Below, piece by piece: positions 4,851 through 12,519 of a stretch of DNA of 20,572 bases. Each line of letters opens with the position of its first letter. The stretch's first letter is position 1. Position numbers and translations under genes: made by a program. The notes beneath the pieces were generated by a model. That model searched no databases. It was not told where the DNA came from and saw only the letters and a list, made by a program, of their open reading frames with translations. This stretch comes from RBG-13-66-14 sp964436465 (lineage in GTDB: Bacteria > RBG-13-66-14), in the NCBI GenBank assembly GCA_964436465.1, contig CAYTCV010000032.1:1-20572 (forward strand), read 5' to 3'.

Positions 4851-6266
4851 CTAAAGGATGTACCGGGAGAGGTCCTCGTCCTTGGCGAGTGATTCCAGCT
4901 TCTCGTCGATATAGTCGGGCGTGACGGTGAGCTTGGTGTCCCGGTCGAGGTCGGCGGCCTCGAAGGAGGCCTCTTCCAGCAGGGCCTCCAGGACCGTGTG
5001 GAGTCTTCGGGCGCCGATGTCCTGGGTGTGGGTGTTTATGTACTCGGCGAGCTCGGCCAGGCGCTCGACGGCGCCGGGCGCGAACTCCAGCCGGAGGTGT
5101 TCCGTGCCCAGAAGCGACTGGTACTGCTTCACCAGCGCGTTCTTCGGCTCGGTGAGGATGCGGGTGAAGTCGTCTTTCGTCAGGGAGTTGAGCTTGACCC
5201 GGATGGGGAAGCGGCCCTGGAGCTCCGGCATGAGGTCCGACGGCTTCTTCTGGCTGAAGGCCCCGGCGGCGATGAACAGGACGTGGTCCGTGTGCACCAG
5301 ACCGTACTTCGTTTTGACCGTCGTGCCCTCCACCAGGGGCAGCAGGTCGCGCTGGACGCCCTCCCGGGAGACGTCGGGGCCGTGGGTCGAGCCCCCGGAA
5401 ACGATTTTATCCAGCTCGTCCAGGAAGACGATGCCGGTGGTCTCCGTGCGGGCCAGGGCCTCCCGGGTGACCTTCTCCTGGTCCATGAGGCGTTCCGTTT
5501 CCTCGTTCACCAGGGCGCGGCGGGCTTCGGAGACCTTCAACCGGACGCGCTTTTTCTTCTTGGGGAAGAGTCCCGAGAGCATGTCGCCCAGGTCGAGGCC
5601 CATGCCCTCCAGGCCCGCGCCGGAGAAGGCGGAGAGAACCGGATTGTCCGAGCTCGACACGCTCACGTCCACCTCGCGGTCCTCCAGCTCCCCGGCGTGG
5701 AGCATCCCGCGCATCTTCTCCACGCTGCGCTCGTGGTGGGCCAGGGCCTCCTGGTATTCCTTGCGCTCCTCCTCGGACGCCCCCGGACCGGGCAGCACGG
5801 GCGGCCGCGGCAGGAGGAGCTCGAGTAGCCTCTCCTCGGCCCGTTTTTCGGCCAGCTCGGCGACGCGGGCGCGCTCCTCCTCGCGCACCATGTTCATCGC
5901 AATATCGGTCAGGTCGCGGACGATGGACTCCACGTCCCGGCCCACGTAGCCGACCTCGGTGAACTTGGAGGCCTCCACCTTGACGAAGGGTGCTCCGACC
6001 AGGCGGGCCAGCCGGCGGGCGATTTCCGTCTTGCCCACCCCGGTGGGGCCGATGAGGATGATGTTCTTGGGGGTGATTTCGAAGGCGATATCGGGCGGGA
6101 GCTGGAGCCGCCGCCAGCGGTTCCGCAGCGACACCGCCACCGCGCGCTTGGCGTCGTCCTGCCCCACGATGTAGCGGTCCAGCTCGGTCACTATGCGCCG
6201 GGGCGTGAGCTCCTCGGGGTTCAATCGCTTCTCCTCCGGCTCCAGGGGCAGCAGTTTATTTTCCAT
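4851..6266 (-). CDS. hslU: HslU, ATPase subunit of the HslUV (ClpYQ) protease
   Basis: A 471-residue AAA+ unfoldase that feeds substrates to the HslV peptidase in the cytoplasm. Motifs appear in order: RRIVTELDRYIVGQDDAK (23-40), Walker A GPTGVGKT (73-80), pore loop GYVGRD (106-111), a charged I-domain (about 125-265), Walker B GIVFLDELDKI (278-288), sensor 1 region FIAAGAF (331-337), arginine finger region ELQGRFPIRV (348-357), sensor 2 DIGARRLHT (416-424) and the C-terminal tail EDLSRYIL, which in this family docks into HslV. The pore and I-domain separate it from ClpX, which has a zinc finger instead. It is slightly longer than the E. coli protein. The start ATG lies inside the purE reading frame, an 11-nt overlap, with CGGGAG upstream. 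It is the last or next-to-last gene of purH-purD-purE-hslU. The usual partner hslV is not adjacent. Confidence 0.97.
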   Translation of the reverse strand: MENKLLPLEPEEKRLNPEELTPRRIVTELDRYIVGQDDAKRAVAVSLRNRWRRLQLPPDIAFEITPKNIILIGPTGVGKTEIARRLARLVGAPFVKVEASKFTEVGYVGRDVESIVRDLTDIAMNMVREEERARVAELAEKRAEERLLELLLPRPPVLPGPGASEEERKEYQEALAHHERSVEKMRGMLHAGELEDREVDVSVSSSDNPVLSAFSGAGLEGMGLDLGDMLSGLFPKKKKRVRLKVSEARRALVNEETERLMDQEKVTREALARTETTGIVFLDELDKIVSGGSTHGPDVSREGVQRDLLPLVEGTTVKTKYGLVHTDHVLFIAAGAFSQKKPSDLMPELQGRFPIRVKLNSLTKDDFTRILTEPKNALVKQYQSLLGTEHLRLEFAPGAVERLAELAEYINTHTQDIGARRLHTVLEALLEEASFEAADLDRDTKLTVTPDYIDEKLESLAKDEDLSRYIL

Positions 6267-6777
6267 TGCCCAGCTCCCGCTGCAGTTCCCCGTCGTCGGA
6301 GCGTACCTTCGCCCGCTGGGCCTCTCGGTGCCCGGCGAGCCCGGATGCCAGTTCCGTATCCTCGAGCGCCAGGCATTCGACGGCGAAGAGGGCGGCGTTC
6401 TTGGCCCCGGCCCGCCCCACGGCGAATACTGCCACCGGAATCCCCCCCGGCATCTGGACGCTCGCCAGGAGCGCGTCCAGTCCCCCCAGGCCGCCGGACT
6501 CCAGGGGGACGGCCAGGACCGGTTTCGTCGTGAGAGCGGCCACGGCCCCGGCCAGGTGGGCCGCCATCCCCGCCCCGCAGATGAAGACCTCGACGCCCCC
6601 GGCCTCCGCCTCGGCGACGAACCGGACGACCTCCTCGGGCGTGCGGTGGGCCGAAAGGACGCGCCCGGTGAACCCGACGCCGAACTCGGTGAGAATCTCG
6701 AAGGCGGCGTTCATCACCGGTTTGTCCGAGGCCGAGCCCATCAGCACGGCCACACTCTTCGTGTTTTTTCCGCTCAC
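6256..6777 (-). CDS. purE: PurE, N5-carboxyaminoimidazole ribonucleotide mutase
   Basis: A 173-residue cytoplasmic enzyme of purine synthesis that moves the carboxyl group of N5-CAIR to give CAIR. Family signatures: VLMGSASDKPVM (11-22, phosphate binding), VLSAHRTPEEV (40-50, with the catalytic His), ICGAGMAAHLAGAVAAL (66-82) and LLASVQMPGGIPVAVFAVGRAGAKNAAL (103-130). The QMPGGIPVA-GxAGAKNAAL signature is that of class I PurE, which works with PurK; no purK lies in this window. The C-terminus (about 150-173) is a charged extension of the kind common in the family. The start is GTG, with GGAGG four bases before it. It follows purD by 20 nt and overlaps hslU by 11 nt, so translation of hslU is probably coupled to it. 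Confidence 0.96.
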   Translation of the reverse strand: MSGKNTKSVAVLMGSASDKPVMNAAFEILTEFGVGFTGRVLSAHRTPEEVVRFVAEAEAGGVEVFICGAGMAAHLAGAVAALTTKPVLAVPLESGGLGGLDALLASVQMPGGIPVAVFAVGRAGAKNAALFAVECLALEDTELASGLAGHREAQRAKVRSDDGELQRELGNGK

Positions 6778-6797
6778 CGCGCCTCCGAAATGTTCTC

Positions 6798-8084
6798 CTA
6801 GCCCGTCGAATTCTTCGTCCGGTTCAGCTCGCGCCAGGCGATGTCCTTCCGCAGGGTCTTCCCTTTGAACCGTATTTTCTCGGCCCGCTGGTAGGCGTTG
6901 TGCACCGCGGCCCGGATGGTGGCCCCCATGCCGGTCACGCCGAGGACGCGCCCCCCGTCGGTGACGGTCCTCCCTTCGCTCAACCGCGTGCCGGAGTGGA
7001 AGACGACGCTGACGTAATCGTCGGAACCGATGCCCGTAATCTCGTGCCCGGTCTTTATTCGCCCCGGGTAGCCCTCGCTGGCCAGGACGACGCAGGCCGC
7101 CTTCTTCTTGGTCAGGTTCACCTGCTTCACGGGCAGGTGCCCGGTGGCGGCGGCGTAGATGAGCATCAGGAGGTCGTCGGCCACCCGGGGGACGATGGCC
7201 TGGGTTTCCGGGTCGCCGAAGCGGCAGTTGTACTCGATGATGCGCGGCCCGTCCTCCGTCAGCATCAATCCGGCGTAGAGCATCCCGGCGAAGGGCGCCC
7301 CCGCCGCATCCAGGCCCTTGAGCGTCGGCTCCACAACCGTGCGCATGACGTGCTCCACCAGCTCGTCGGTCACGATGGATACCGGCGAATAGGCCCCCAT
7401 GCCCCCCGTGTTCGGCCCGGTGTCGCCCTCGCCGATGCGCTTGTAATCCTGGGCGCCGGCGAGCACGCAGGTCCCCCCGCTCCCGTCGGCCAGCACGAAG
7501 AGCGACACCTCCTCGCCGTGCAGGAACTCCTCGATGACGACGGTCTTGCCGGCCTGGCCGAAGGAGCCGGTTTGGAGCATGGCGTCCAGGGCCTTTTCGA
7601 GCTTGGCCGGCGTCTCGCAGATGAGCGCGCCCTTGCCCCCGGCCAGCCCGTCGGCCTTGACCACCAGCGGGAGACGGTGTGTGGTGCCGTAGTTCCAGGC
7701 GGCGTTGAAATCGTCGAAGACGCCGAAGCCCGCCGTGGGCACCCCTACGGACGCCATGAGCTCCTTGGCGAAGGCCTTGGATGATTCTATGCGCGCGGCG
7801 GCCTGGGTGGGGCCGAAGATGGTGAGCCCGGCGCGGCCGAACTCGTCCACTATTCCGCCGTCGAGGGGGACCTCGGGACCCACGATGGTGAGGTCTATGG
7901 CCGCCCCGCGGGCGAAATCAACGAGGGTGCCGATTTCGTCTCCCGGGAGGGGCGGAATCTCGGCGATGCCGGCTATTCCAGCGTTTCCGGGATAGGCGTA
8001 CAGCTTTTCGAGCCTGGGGGAACGGGAGCAACCCCAGGCCAGGGCGTGCTCACGGCCGCCGCCGCCGACGATGAAGACGCGCAT
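6798..8084 (-). CDS. purD: PurD, phosphoribosylamine-glycine ligase
   Basis: A 428-residue ATP-grasp enzyme that joins glycine to phosphoribosylamine to give GAR, the second step of purine synthesis. Seen in order: MRVFIVGGGGREHALAW (1-17, N-domain), TIVGPEVPLDGGIVDEF (66-82), RIESSKAFAKELM (98-110), KADGLAGGKGALI (143-155), VIEEFLHGEEVSLF (183-196), QDYKRIGEGDTGPNTGGMGAYSP (212-234) and EYNCRFGDPETQ (284-295), which together carry the ATP, metal and glycine sites. The length is typical. I chose the ATG at 8084 over a TTG four codons upstream because MRVFIVGGG is the usual N-terminus and TGAGG sits six bases before it. Its glycine substrate links it to the gcv genes elsewhere in the window. 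purH ends 25 nt upstream and purE starts 20 nt downstream, so it is the middle of an operon. Confidence 0.97.
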   Translation of the reverse strand: MRVFIVGGGGREHALAWGCSRSPRLEKLYAYPGNAGIAGIAEIPPLPGDEIGTLVDFARGAAIDLTIVGPEVPLDGGIVDEFGRAGLTIFGPTQAAARIESSKAFAKELMASVGVPTAGFGVFDDFNAAWNYGTTHRLPLVVKADGLAGGKGALICETPAKLEKALDAMLQTGSFGQAGKTVVIEEFLHGEEVSLFVLADGSGGTCVLAGAQDYKRIGEGDTGPNTGGMGAYSPVSIVTDELVEHVMRTVVEPTLKGLDAAGAPFAGMLYAGLMLTEDGPRIIEYNCRFGDPETQAIVPRVADDLLMLIYAAATGHLPVKQVNLTKKKAACVVLASEGYPGRIKTGHEITGIGSDDYVSVVFHSGTRLSEGRTVTDGGRVLGVTGMGATIRAAVHNAYQRAEKIRFKGKTLRKDIAWRELNRTKNSTG

Positions 8085-8109
8085 ATGTCGCCTCAAGGAT
8101 GGAATTTAC

Positions 8110-9645
8110 TCAATGCTTGAAATGCCGCGTGCCGGTGAAGACCATGGCCGCGCCGGCCCTGTCCGCCGCCTCGATGGCGGCCTCGTCGCCCTTGGAGCCG
8201 CCGGGTTGGATGATGGCGGTGACGCCTTTGTCGGTCAGAGTTTCCACGCCGTCGGGCATGGGGAAGAAGGCGTCCGAAGCCGCCACGGAGCCCGCAGTCC
8301 GCTCCCCGGCCTTGCGGACGGCTATTATAGCCGAGTCCACGCGGCTCATCTGTCCGGCGCCCACGCCGACCAGCCAGCACGCGCCGTCGGGCTCCCGGCG
8401 GGCCAGGATGATGGCGTTGCTCTTGACGTGCTTGACCGCGCGCCAGGCGAACTTGAGCGCCGCCCACTCGTCCTCGGTCGGAGCCCGCTTCGTCACCACG
8501 CGCTGTTCGCTTGCGGTCTCGTCGTCCACGCCCTGGAGGAGCAGGCCGCCGGGGATGAAGCGCCCCTCGAGCCCGGCGGGCGGCTCGGCCTTCCCCAGTT
8601 CGATGAAGCGCCGCTGGGATTTCTTCGTCAACAGGTCGAGAACGCCGGGCGCGTAGTCCGGCGCCACGCCGCACTCGATGAATTTGGTATCGTGAACCAG
8701 CCGGCCGGTCTCGTCGTCCAGGGTGCGGTTGAGGGCGACGATGCAGCCGAAGGCCGACAGGGGGTCGCCCTCGAGGGCCAGCTCGTAGGCCCGCTTCAGG
8801 GTCGGGGCCTCAGCCAGGCCGCAGGGGTTGGTGTGCTTGACGACCGCGGCCGTCGGGTTGGGGAAATCGCACACGGCGTTCCACGCCGAGGCGATGTCCC
8901 AGTAGTTGTTGAAGCTCAGGGCCTTGCCCGAGAGCGGTTCGGCCGATGCGAGCCCCCCGCCGCCCGCGAGCGACACGTAGAGCGCCGCGGGCTGGTGCGG
9001 GTTCTCTCCGTAGCGCAACTCGCGCGCCTTGCGAAAAGCCGCTATGTAGAGCTCGGGGAGTCCCTCGCCGCGGTTCAGGTAGCCGGTGATGGCCGCGTCG
9101 TAGGCCGCGGTATGGGCGAAGACCTTGGCCGCCAGTGACCGCCGGCGCTCCCGCGTCACCCCGCCCGCCGAAATCTCCTCCAGGACGGCCGGGTAATCGG
9201 CCGGGTCGCACAGGGTGACGACGTGGTCGAAGTTCTTGGCCGCCGCGCGCAACAGGGCCACCCCGCCGATGTCGATTTGCTCGACGGCCTCCTCGAAAGC
9301 GGCCCCGCGGGCCACCGTCTCGGCGAAGGGGTAGAGGTTCACCACCACCAGGTCGATTTCCACGGTGCCGATTCGCTCCAGGTCCCGCTGGTCGTCCGCG
9401 GTCCGCCGGGAGAGGATGCCGCCGTGGATGCGCGGGTGCAGCGTCTTGACCCTTCCGCCCAGAATCTCGGGCGAGCCGGTGTAATCCGCCACCTCGATGA
9501 CCGAGAGGCCGGACTCGCGCAGAACGGCGGCGGTGCCGCCCGTGGAGAGCAGCTCGACGCCCTTCAGATGGTGGAGGAAGTCTACCAGCCCGGTCTTGTC
9601 GGACACGCTGGCCAGGGCTCGGCGGGGAATCAGTCGGTCGCTCAT
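8110..9645 (-). CDS. purH: PurH, bifunctional AICAR transformylase / IMP cyclohydrolase
   Basis: A 511-residue bifunctional enzyme that catalyses the last two steps to IMP. The N-terminal IMP cyclohydrolase (MGS-like) domain shows ALASVSDKTGLVDF (10-23), LLSTGGTAAVLRESG (32-46) and GGRVKTLHPRIHGGIL (63-78). The AICAR transformylase domain shows ELRYGENPHQPAALY (209-223), NNYWDIASAWNAV (246-258) and VVKHTNPCGLAEA (268-280), where Lys270-His271 are the expected catalytic pair, and later GVGAGQMSRVDSA. The length is normal. I place the start at the ATG at 9645, since the sequence upstream in frame is not family-like; the ribosome site there is weak. It is the first gene of purH-purD-purE-hslU. 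It uses formyl-THF, part of the one-carbon pool that the glycine cleavage genes at the right end could supply. Confidence 0.97.
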   Translation of the reverse strand: MSDRLIPRRALASVSDKTGLVDFLHHLKGVELLSTGGTAAVLRESGLSVIEVADYTGSPEILGGRVKTLHPRIHGGILSRRTADDQRDLERIGTVEIDLVVVNLYPFAETVARGAAFEEAVEQIDIGGVALLRAAAKNFDHVVTLCDPADYPAVLEEISAGGVTRERRRSLAAKVFAHTAAYDAAITGYLNRGEGLPELYIAAFRKARELRYGENPHQPAALYVSLAGGGGLASAEPLSGKALSFNNYWDIASAWNAVCDFPNPTAAVVKHTNPCGLAEAPTLKRAYELALEGDPLSAFGCIVALNRTLDDETGRLVHDTKFIECGVAPDYAPGVLDLLTKKSQRRFIELGKAEPPAGLEGRFIPGGLLLQGVDDETASEQRVVTKRAPTEDEWAALKFAWRAVKHVKSNAIILARREPDGACWLVGVGAGQMSRVDSAIIAVRKAGERTAGSVAASDAFFPMPDGVETLTDKGVTAIIQPGGSKGDEAAIEAADRAGAAMVFTGTRHFKH

Positions 9646-9727
9646 GTTCGGTAACCACCCGGGCGGTAGTCTATCATTTGCCGGAACAGGTCCGGTTTCG
9701 ACCCGCGTCGGGGATGCGGGGAGGCGT

Positions 9728-9756
9728 ATTTTAACATACGAGCGCCGGGGCGTCAG
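9728..9756 (-). promoter_or_regulatory. Candidate promoter for the purH-purD-purE-hslU operon
   Basis: On the minus strand CTGACG (9751-9756) and TAAAAT (9728-9733, five of six) are spaced by 17 nt. This gives a transcript start near 9721 and a leader of about 75 nt. An alternative nearer the gene is TGA-TAGACT (9668-9676), an extended -10 with four of six matches and a leader of about 16 nt. I cannot decide between them. I see no purine-riboswitch-like structure. Confidence 0.4.
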
Positions 9757-9840
9757 CCGGCCCGGCGGCACCTTTCACGGAACCGTTCGCGCGAAACGCG
9801 GGACGGTGGTCTCACGGCGCGGCGGGCGGTCCGTGCCCCT

Positions 9841-10203
9841 CTAACCCTTTCCCCGGTGCTCGGGCTTCTCCCGGAGCAGGTCCTCGACGTCCCGGGTGTC
9901 CCCCCACTTCACGACCGTCGCGTCGGGCTCCTCATCCACGGTGTCCCCGCGCAGTCGCTGGCGGCGCCTCACCCAGGAGGCCGCCAGGTAGCGGTAGACG
10001 GGGGAGAGGAAGAATGCGTCCACCAGCACGGAGAGGCCGAAGATGAGCGTGAACCAGATTTCGCCCTGGGAAAATCCGGTGCGTGCCCCGTGGACCACGG
10101 CGAAGGCCACACCCGCCAGTCCCATCACCAGCAAGGCCCACAGCGCTATTCGCCCCTCGCGCTCGAGCTGGCGACGGTAAACCTCGTACTCGGAACCGCC
10201 CAT
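9841..10203 (-). CDS. Small membrane protein, two transmembrane helices, unknown function
   Basis: A 120-residue protein I do not recognise. The N-terminus (EYEVYRRQLEREGRIA) is charged. Transmembrane segments follow at about residues 20-39 and 49-68, then the basic VRRRQRLRGD, and a hydrophilic C-terminus (TVVKWGDTRDVEDLLREKPEHRGKG). The basic run after helix 2 suggests that both termini are cytoplasmic. I chose the ATG at 10203 because GAGGAGG lies six bases before it; the longer frame upstream has no such site and runs into the promoter. It has the strongest promoter of the window (TTGACA-17-TATATT). It is divergent from the nadA operon and its stop lies 195 nt from purH. That gap contains a purH promoter candidate and an imperfect hairpin (9782-9807), and no gene. 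Confidence 0.75.
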   Translation of the reverse strand: MGGSEYEVYRRQLEREGRIALWALLVMGLAGVAFAVVHGARTGFSQGEIWFTLIFGLSVLVDAFFLSPVYRYLAASWVRRRQRLRGDTVDEEPDATVVKWGDTRDVEDLLREKPEHRGKG

Positions 10204-10268
10204 CAACGCCTCCTCGTCAATCCGCCGTCGCGCACAGCACGACGCCCGGTTTCCTCCAACCCCGGTCA

Positions 10269-10297
10269 AATATAGAGCCCGGTTTGCCGGGTGTCAA
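10269..10297 (-). promoter_or_regulatory. Strong sigma70-type promoter for the small membrane protein
   Basis: On the minus strand TTGACA (10292-10297, perfect -35) and TATATT (10269-10274, five of six) are separated by exactly 17 nt. The transcript should begin near 10262, giving a leader of about 58 nt. It lies back-to-back with the plus-strand promoter at 10309-10336. Confidence 0.75.
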
Positions 10298-10308
10298 GGA
10301 GCACCCCT

Positions 10309-10336
10309 TTCGCATCCCGCCCGGACCGACTATAAT
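10309..10336 (+). promoter_or_regulatory. Promoter for the secreted protein-nadA operon
   Basis: TTCGCA (10309-10314, four of six) and a perfect TATAAT (10331-10336) are spaced by 16 nt, with a predicted start near 10343 and a leader of about 42 nt. The palindromic CGCGCCGCGCGGCGC (from about 10343) lies in the early transcript. No known NAD regulatory site is recognised. Confidence 0.6.
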
Positions 10337-10384
10337 ACTCACGCGCCGCGCGGCGCACACCAACCCTACCCATGGACGGTCTAG

Positions 10385-11185
10385 ATGAGACGAATCGCCC
10401 TTTTTCTCCTGATTCTCGCCGCCGGGACGCCGGCCTTCGAGCTGACGCCCTGGGAGGCGGGCCAGTGGGTGACTTACGCCGACGTGGACGGGCAGGCCGG
10501 CGTGACCGTCTCCCTGGTGCAACCGGCCGGGCGCGCCGAGGCGCTGTGGCTCCAGGTGGACCTCCTGATGCCGGAGATGGGGTGGGTCGTGCTCCAGATG
10601 GCCCTGAAAGAGGGGGGCGCGGAGTTCATCCAGGAGGACATCGCGCGGCACGTGCGGGAGCCGGGGACCGAGGAGACGCCCTTCGACAGCTTCGAATCCC
10701 TCCTGGCCTATTACGGCAACTTCGGCGGCGACATCCTCCTCGGGATGGATATGCCCGAGATGCCGGATGGCGTGGTCTTGTCGGTGAGCCCGGAGATGCT
10801 CGGCGAATTCCTGTCGGCGATTGGTGAGTTGGGCGAAACGATGGCGGTCGCTGAAATCCCGGAGTACGAGGCGCAGGACGGCGTGGAGGTCGAGGTCCCG
10901 GCGGGCGTTTTCTCCTGCAGAAAAATCTCCTCCGATTCCGCCAAGGTCTGGTACACCGACGAGGTGCCGCTCTTCGGCATCGTCCGGATTTCCATTCCCG
11001 ATGAAAGCGGCGCGCCCGATGTGGTCGTCGAGGTGACCGACTACGGCACCACCGGGGCGACGGATTCCCTGGACGGCTGGCCCGCGCCCCTGCCCATCGA
11101 GGACTATCTCAACCTCCTCGTGACCGGGCAGTCGTACGAGCCCTACACGGACTCCGACGCCCTGGCCAACAAAAAGCCGAGGTGA
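10385..11185 (+). CDS. Exported protein of unknown function upstream of nadA
   Basis: A 266-residue protein with a signal peptide (MRRIALFLLILAAGTPA, likely cut after residue 17). The mature part starts FELTPWEAGQWVTYADVDGQAGVTVSLV, a beta-rich opening. It has an acidic, methionine-rich middle (about 115-160) and a block EVEVPAGVFSCRKISS...VWYTDEVPLFGIVRISI (168-204). The 'PAG-F-C-K ... W-Y-(S/T)-DEVP-(L/F)-G-I-V' pattern is one I associate with uncharacterised exported proteins loosely like DUF3108; I cannot confirm membership. There is no lipobox, so it is probably periplasmic or secreted. The start ATG has only a weak purine-rich site upstream, but the signal peptide begins there. nadA starts 10 nt after its stop, so they share a transcript although no functional link is evident. 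Confidence 0.75.
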   Translation: MRRIALFLLILAAGTPAFELTPWEAGQWVTYADVDGQAGVTVSLVQPAGRAEALWLQVDLLMPEMGWVVLQMALKEGGAEFIQEDIARHVREPGTEETPFDSFESLLAYYGNFGGDILLGMDMPEMPDGVVLSVSPEMLGEFLSAIGELGETMAVAEIPEYEAQDGVEVEVPAGVFSCRKISSDSAKVWYTDEVPLFGIVRISIPDESGAPDVVVEVTDYGTTGATDSLDGWPAPLPIEDYLNLLVTGQSYEPYTDSDALANKKPR

Positions 11186-11195
11186 GCGTAAACCC

Positions 11196-12149
11196 ATGGG
11201 CAAGCCGCTGGAAACCGACTTCATGCTGGACGGAATCGCCCGCCTGCGCCGGGAGCGCAAAGCGGTCATCCTGGCCCACAACTACCAGCTCCCCGAGGTG
11301 CAGGCGGCGGCCGACCTCACCGGCGATTCTCTCGGCCTGGCGCGCCACGCGGCCGGGACCGACGCCGGGCTCATCGTCCTCTGCGGCGTCGAGTTCATGG
11401 CCGAGACGGCGGCCATCCTCTGCCCGGAAAAGCGGGTGCTCCTGCCCGAGCTCCGCGCCGGCTGCCCCATGGCCGACATGGTCACCGCCGACGACGTCCG
11501 GGAGGCGCGGGAGAAGACCCCGGAGCTCTACGTCGTCACCTACGTGAACTCCAGCGCCGAGGTGAAGGCGGCCTCGGACGTCTGCTGCACCAGCGCCAAC
11601 GCGGTGGAAATCCTGAAGCGCGCCCCGGCGGGCCGGCCGGTTCTCTTCTGTCCGGACCGGCATCTCGGCGAGTGGGCCGCGCTCCAGGTGGGCCGCACCG
11701 ACATCGGCCTCTACCCGGCCGAGACGGACATCCGCCTCTGGCCCGGCTTCTGCCCCACCCACCACCGCCTGACCCTGGAGGACCTCCAACGCGTGAAACA
11801 GGCCCATCCGCGGGCGAAGGTCATGGTCCACCCCGAGTGCCGCCTCGAGGTCTGCCGGGCGGCCGACCGCGTCGCCTCCACGGGCGGGATGCTCAAGTAC
11901 CCGGCCGAGGTGGGCGACCGGGAGTTCATCGTCGGAACCGAGGTGGGCCTGCTGGACCCGCTCCGGCGGGCCTATCCCGACCGGCGCTTCTACCCGGCCG
12001 CGGCGGAGAAGATGGTCTGCTGGAACATGAAAGTGACAACGCTGGAGAGCGTTTACACGGCCCTGGCCGAGGACCGCTACCCCGTGGCCGTTCCCGAGGA
12101 GGTGGCCGCGCCCGCGCGTCGGGCCATCGAGCGGATGCTGGAGGCGTAG
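11196..12149 (+). CDS. nadA: NadA, quinolinate synthase
   Basis: A 317-residue cytoplasmic iron-sulfur enzyme that condenses iminoaspartate with dihydroxyacetone phosphate to quinolinate, the first committed precursor of NAD. Seen: VILAHNYQLPEVQAAADLTGDSLGLAR (24-50), VLCGVEFMAETAAIL (61-75), ELRAGCPMADM (85-95), VVTYVNSSAEVKAASDVCCTSANA (113-136), FCPDRHLGEW (151-160), WPGFCPTHHRLT (182-193), VHPECR (211-216), STGGMLKYP (228-236) and CWNMKVTTLESVY (275-287). Cys90, Cys186 and Cys275 fall where the three [4Fe-4S] ligands sit in the short (about 300-residue) NadA class. The ATG at 11196 has AGGTGAG about ten bases upstream, overlapping the previous stop codon. nadB and nadC are not in the window. 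A short inverted repeat (12163-12182) follows the gene. Confidence 0.97.
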   Translation: MGKPLETDFMLDGIARLRRERKAVILAHNYQLPEVQAAADLTGDSLGLARHAAGTDAGLIVLCGVEFMAETAAILCPEKRVLLPELRAGCPMADMVTADDVREAREKTPELYVVTYVNSSAEVKAASDVCCTSANAVEILKRAPAGRPVLFCPDRHLGEWAALQVGRTDIGLYPAETDIRLWPGFCPTHHRLTLEDLQRVKQAHPRAKVMVHPECRLEVCRAADRVASTGGMLKYPAEVGDREFIVGTEVGLLDPLRRAYPDRRFYPAAAEKMVCWNMKVTTLESVYTALAEDRYPVAVPEEVAAPARRAIERMLEA

Positions 12150-12159
12150 CGGTCGGCGT

Positions 12160-12195
12160 TTTCCCTCTCCCCGCGGGAGAGGGGCGGGGTGAGGT
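12160..12195 (-). repeat. CCCTCACCC-type hairpin repeat, copy B5 (inverted)
   Basis: CCTCTCCC (12164-12171) pairs with GGGAGAGG (12175-12182) around a 3-nt loop. It is followed by GGCGGGGTGAGG, the reverse complement of the family's CCTCACCCC end. It lies 11 nt past the nadA stop, so it may form the nadA 3' end, although no T-run follows directly. Confidence 0.65.
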
Positions 12196-12209
12196 GTGCT
12201 TCATGTAAA

Positions 12210-12257
12210 AAACGGGCCGACCTGAACGGTGCGCCGTCGGTCGGCCCCTACGTCATC
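12210..12257 (-). repeat. GTAGGGGC hairpin repeat, copy A8 (long form, inverted)
   Basis: Outer arms GGGCCGACC (12214-12222) and GGTCGGCCC (12239-12247), inner arms ACGG (12226-12229) and CCGT (12234-12237), then CCTACGTCATCGCA, the reversed leader TGCGATGACGTAGG. Read on the minus strand it matches copy A2 (36-80) except at two adjacent inner-loop bases, AG versus CA. Confidence 0.8.
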
Positions 12258-12519
12258 GCAAATTGCGGCACGGGTCGGGGGGAGGGGTGCATTCTTCATC
12301 CCCCGTCACGGCAATCTGCCGCGTTAAATTGAGACCCGCCCGCCCTTTTTCCGCTTCCCTCCACGGATGATTCCCGCCCCGCGCCCCTCTTCGCGGCGCC
12401 CACCCCGGCACGGTCCTTGCTCCTCTACCGGTATGGAGGGCAATCCGGTGCCCCCCGCCCCGGCGGCCGGGAGCGTGTCAATAGATTCCGTTTTTCGACG
12501 TTTCAGGGATGGAACCGTA

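Larger units (their letters stand above)
12150..12519. other. 370-nt intergenic region with repeats, no gene
   Basis: Contains copy B5 and long hairpin A8, both in inverted orientation relative to the copies at the left end. A G/C-tract region follows in which GCGGCA (12265-12270) can pair with TGCCGC (12317-12322) and GGGGG with CCCCC. Then comes about 190 nt of C-rich leader for the next gene. An in-frame extension of that gene upstream to 12367 is low-complexity Pro/Arg/Ser and is not credible coding. I see no clear promoter; TAGATT (12482-12487) is only a weak -10. Confidence 0.6.

Noticed and set aside
9782..9807. A hairpin (ACCGT...ACGGT with inner CGCG...CGCG) as terminator of the small membrane protein gene
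   Set aside because: The stem is interrupted and no T-run follows on the minus strand, so I cannot support termination.
10217..11281. A 354-codon minus-strand frame over the exported protein upstream of nadA
   Set aside because: It would span two well-formed promoters and starts inside nadA. Its composition (His, Arg, Gly-rich) is typical of antisense frames, while the plus strand has a signal peptide.
12367..12519. An upstream in-frame extension of the Ig-like protein (51 codons)
   Set aside because: The extension is Pro/Arg/Ser low complexity and would bury the signal peptide, which begins at the ATG at 12520 with its own ribosome site.
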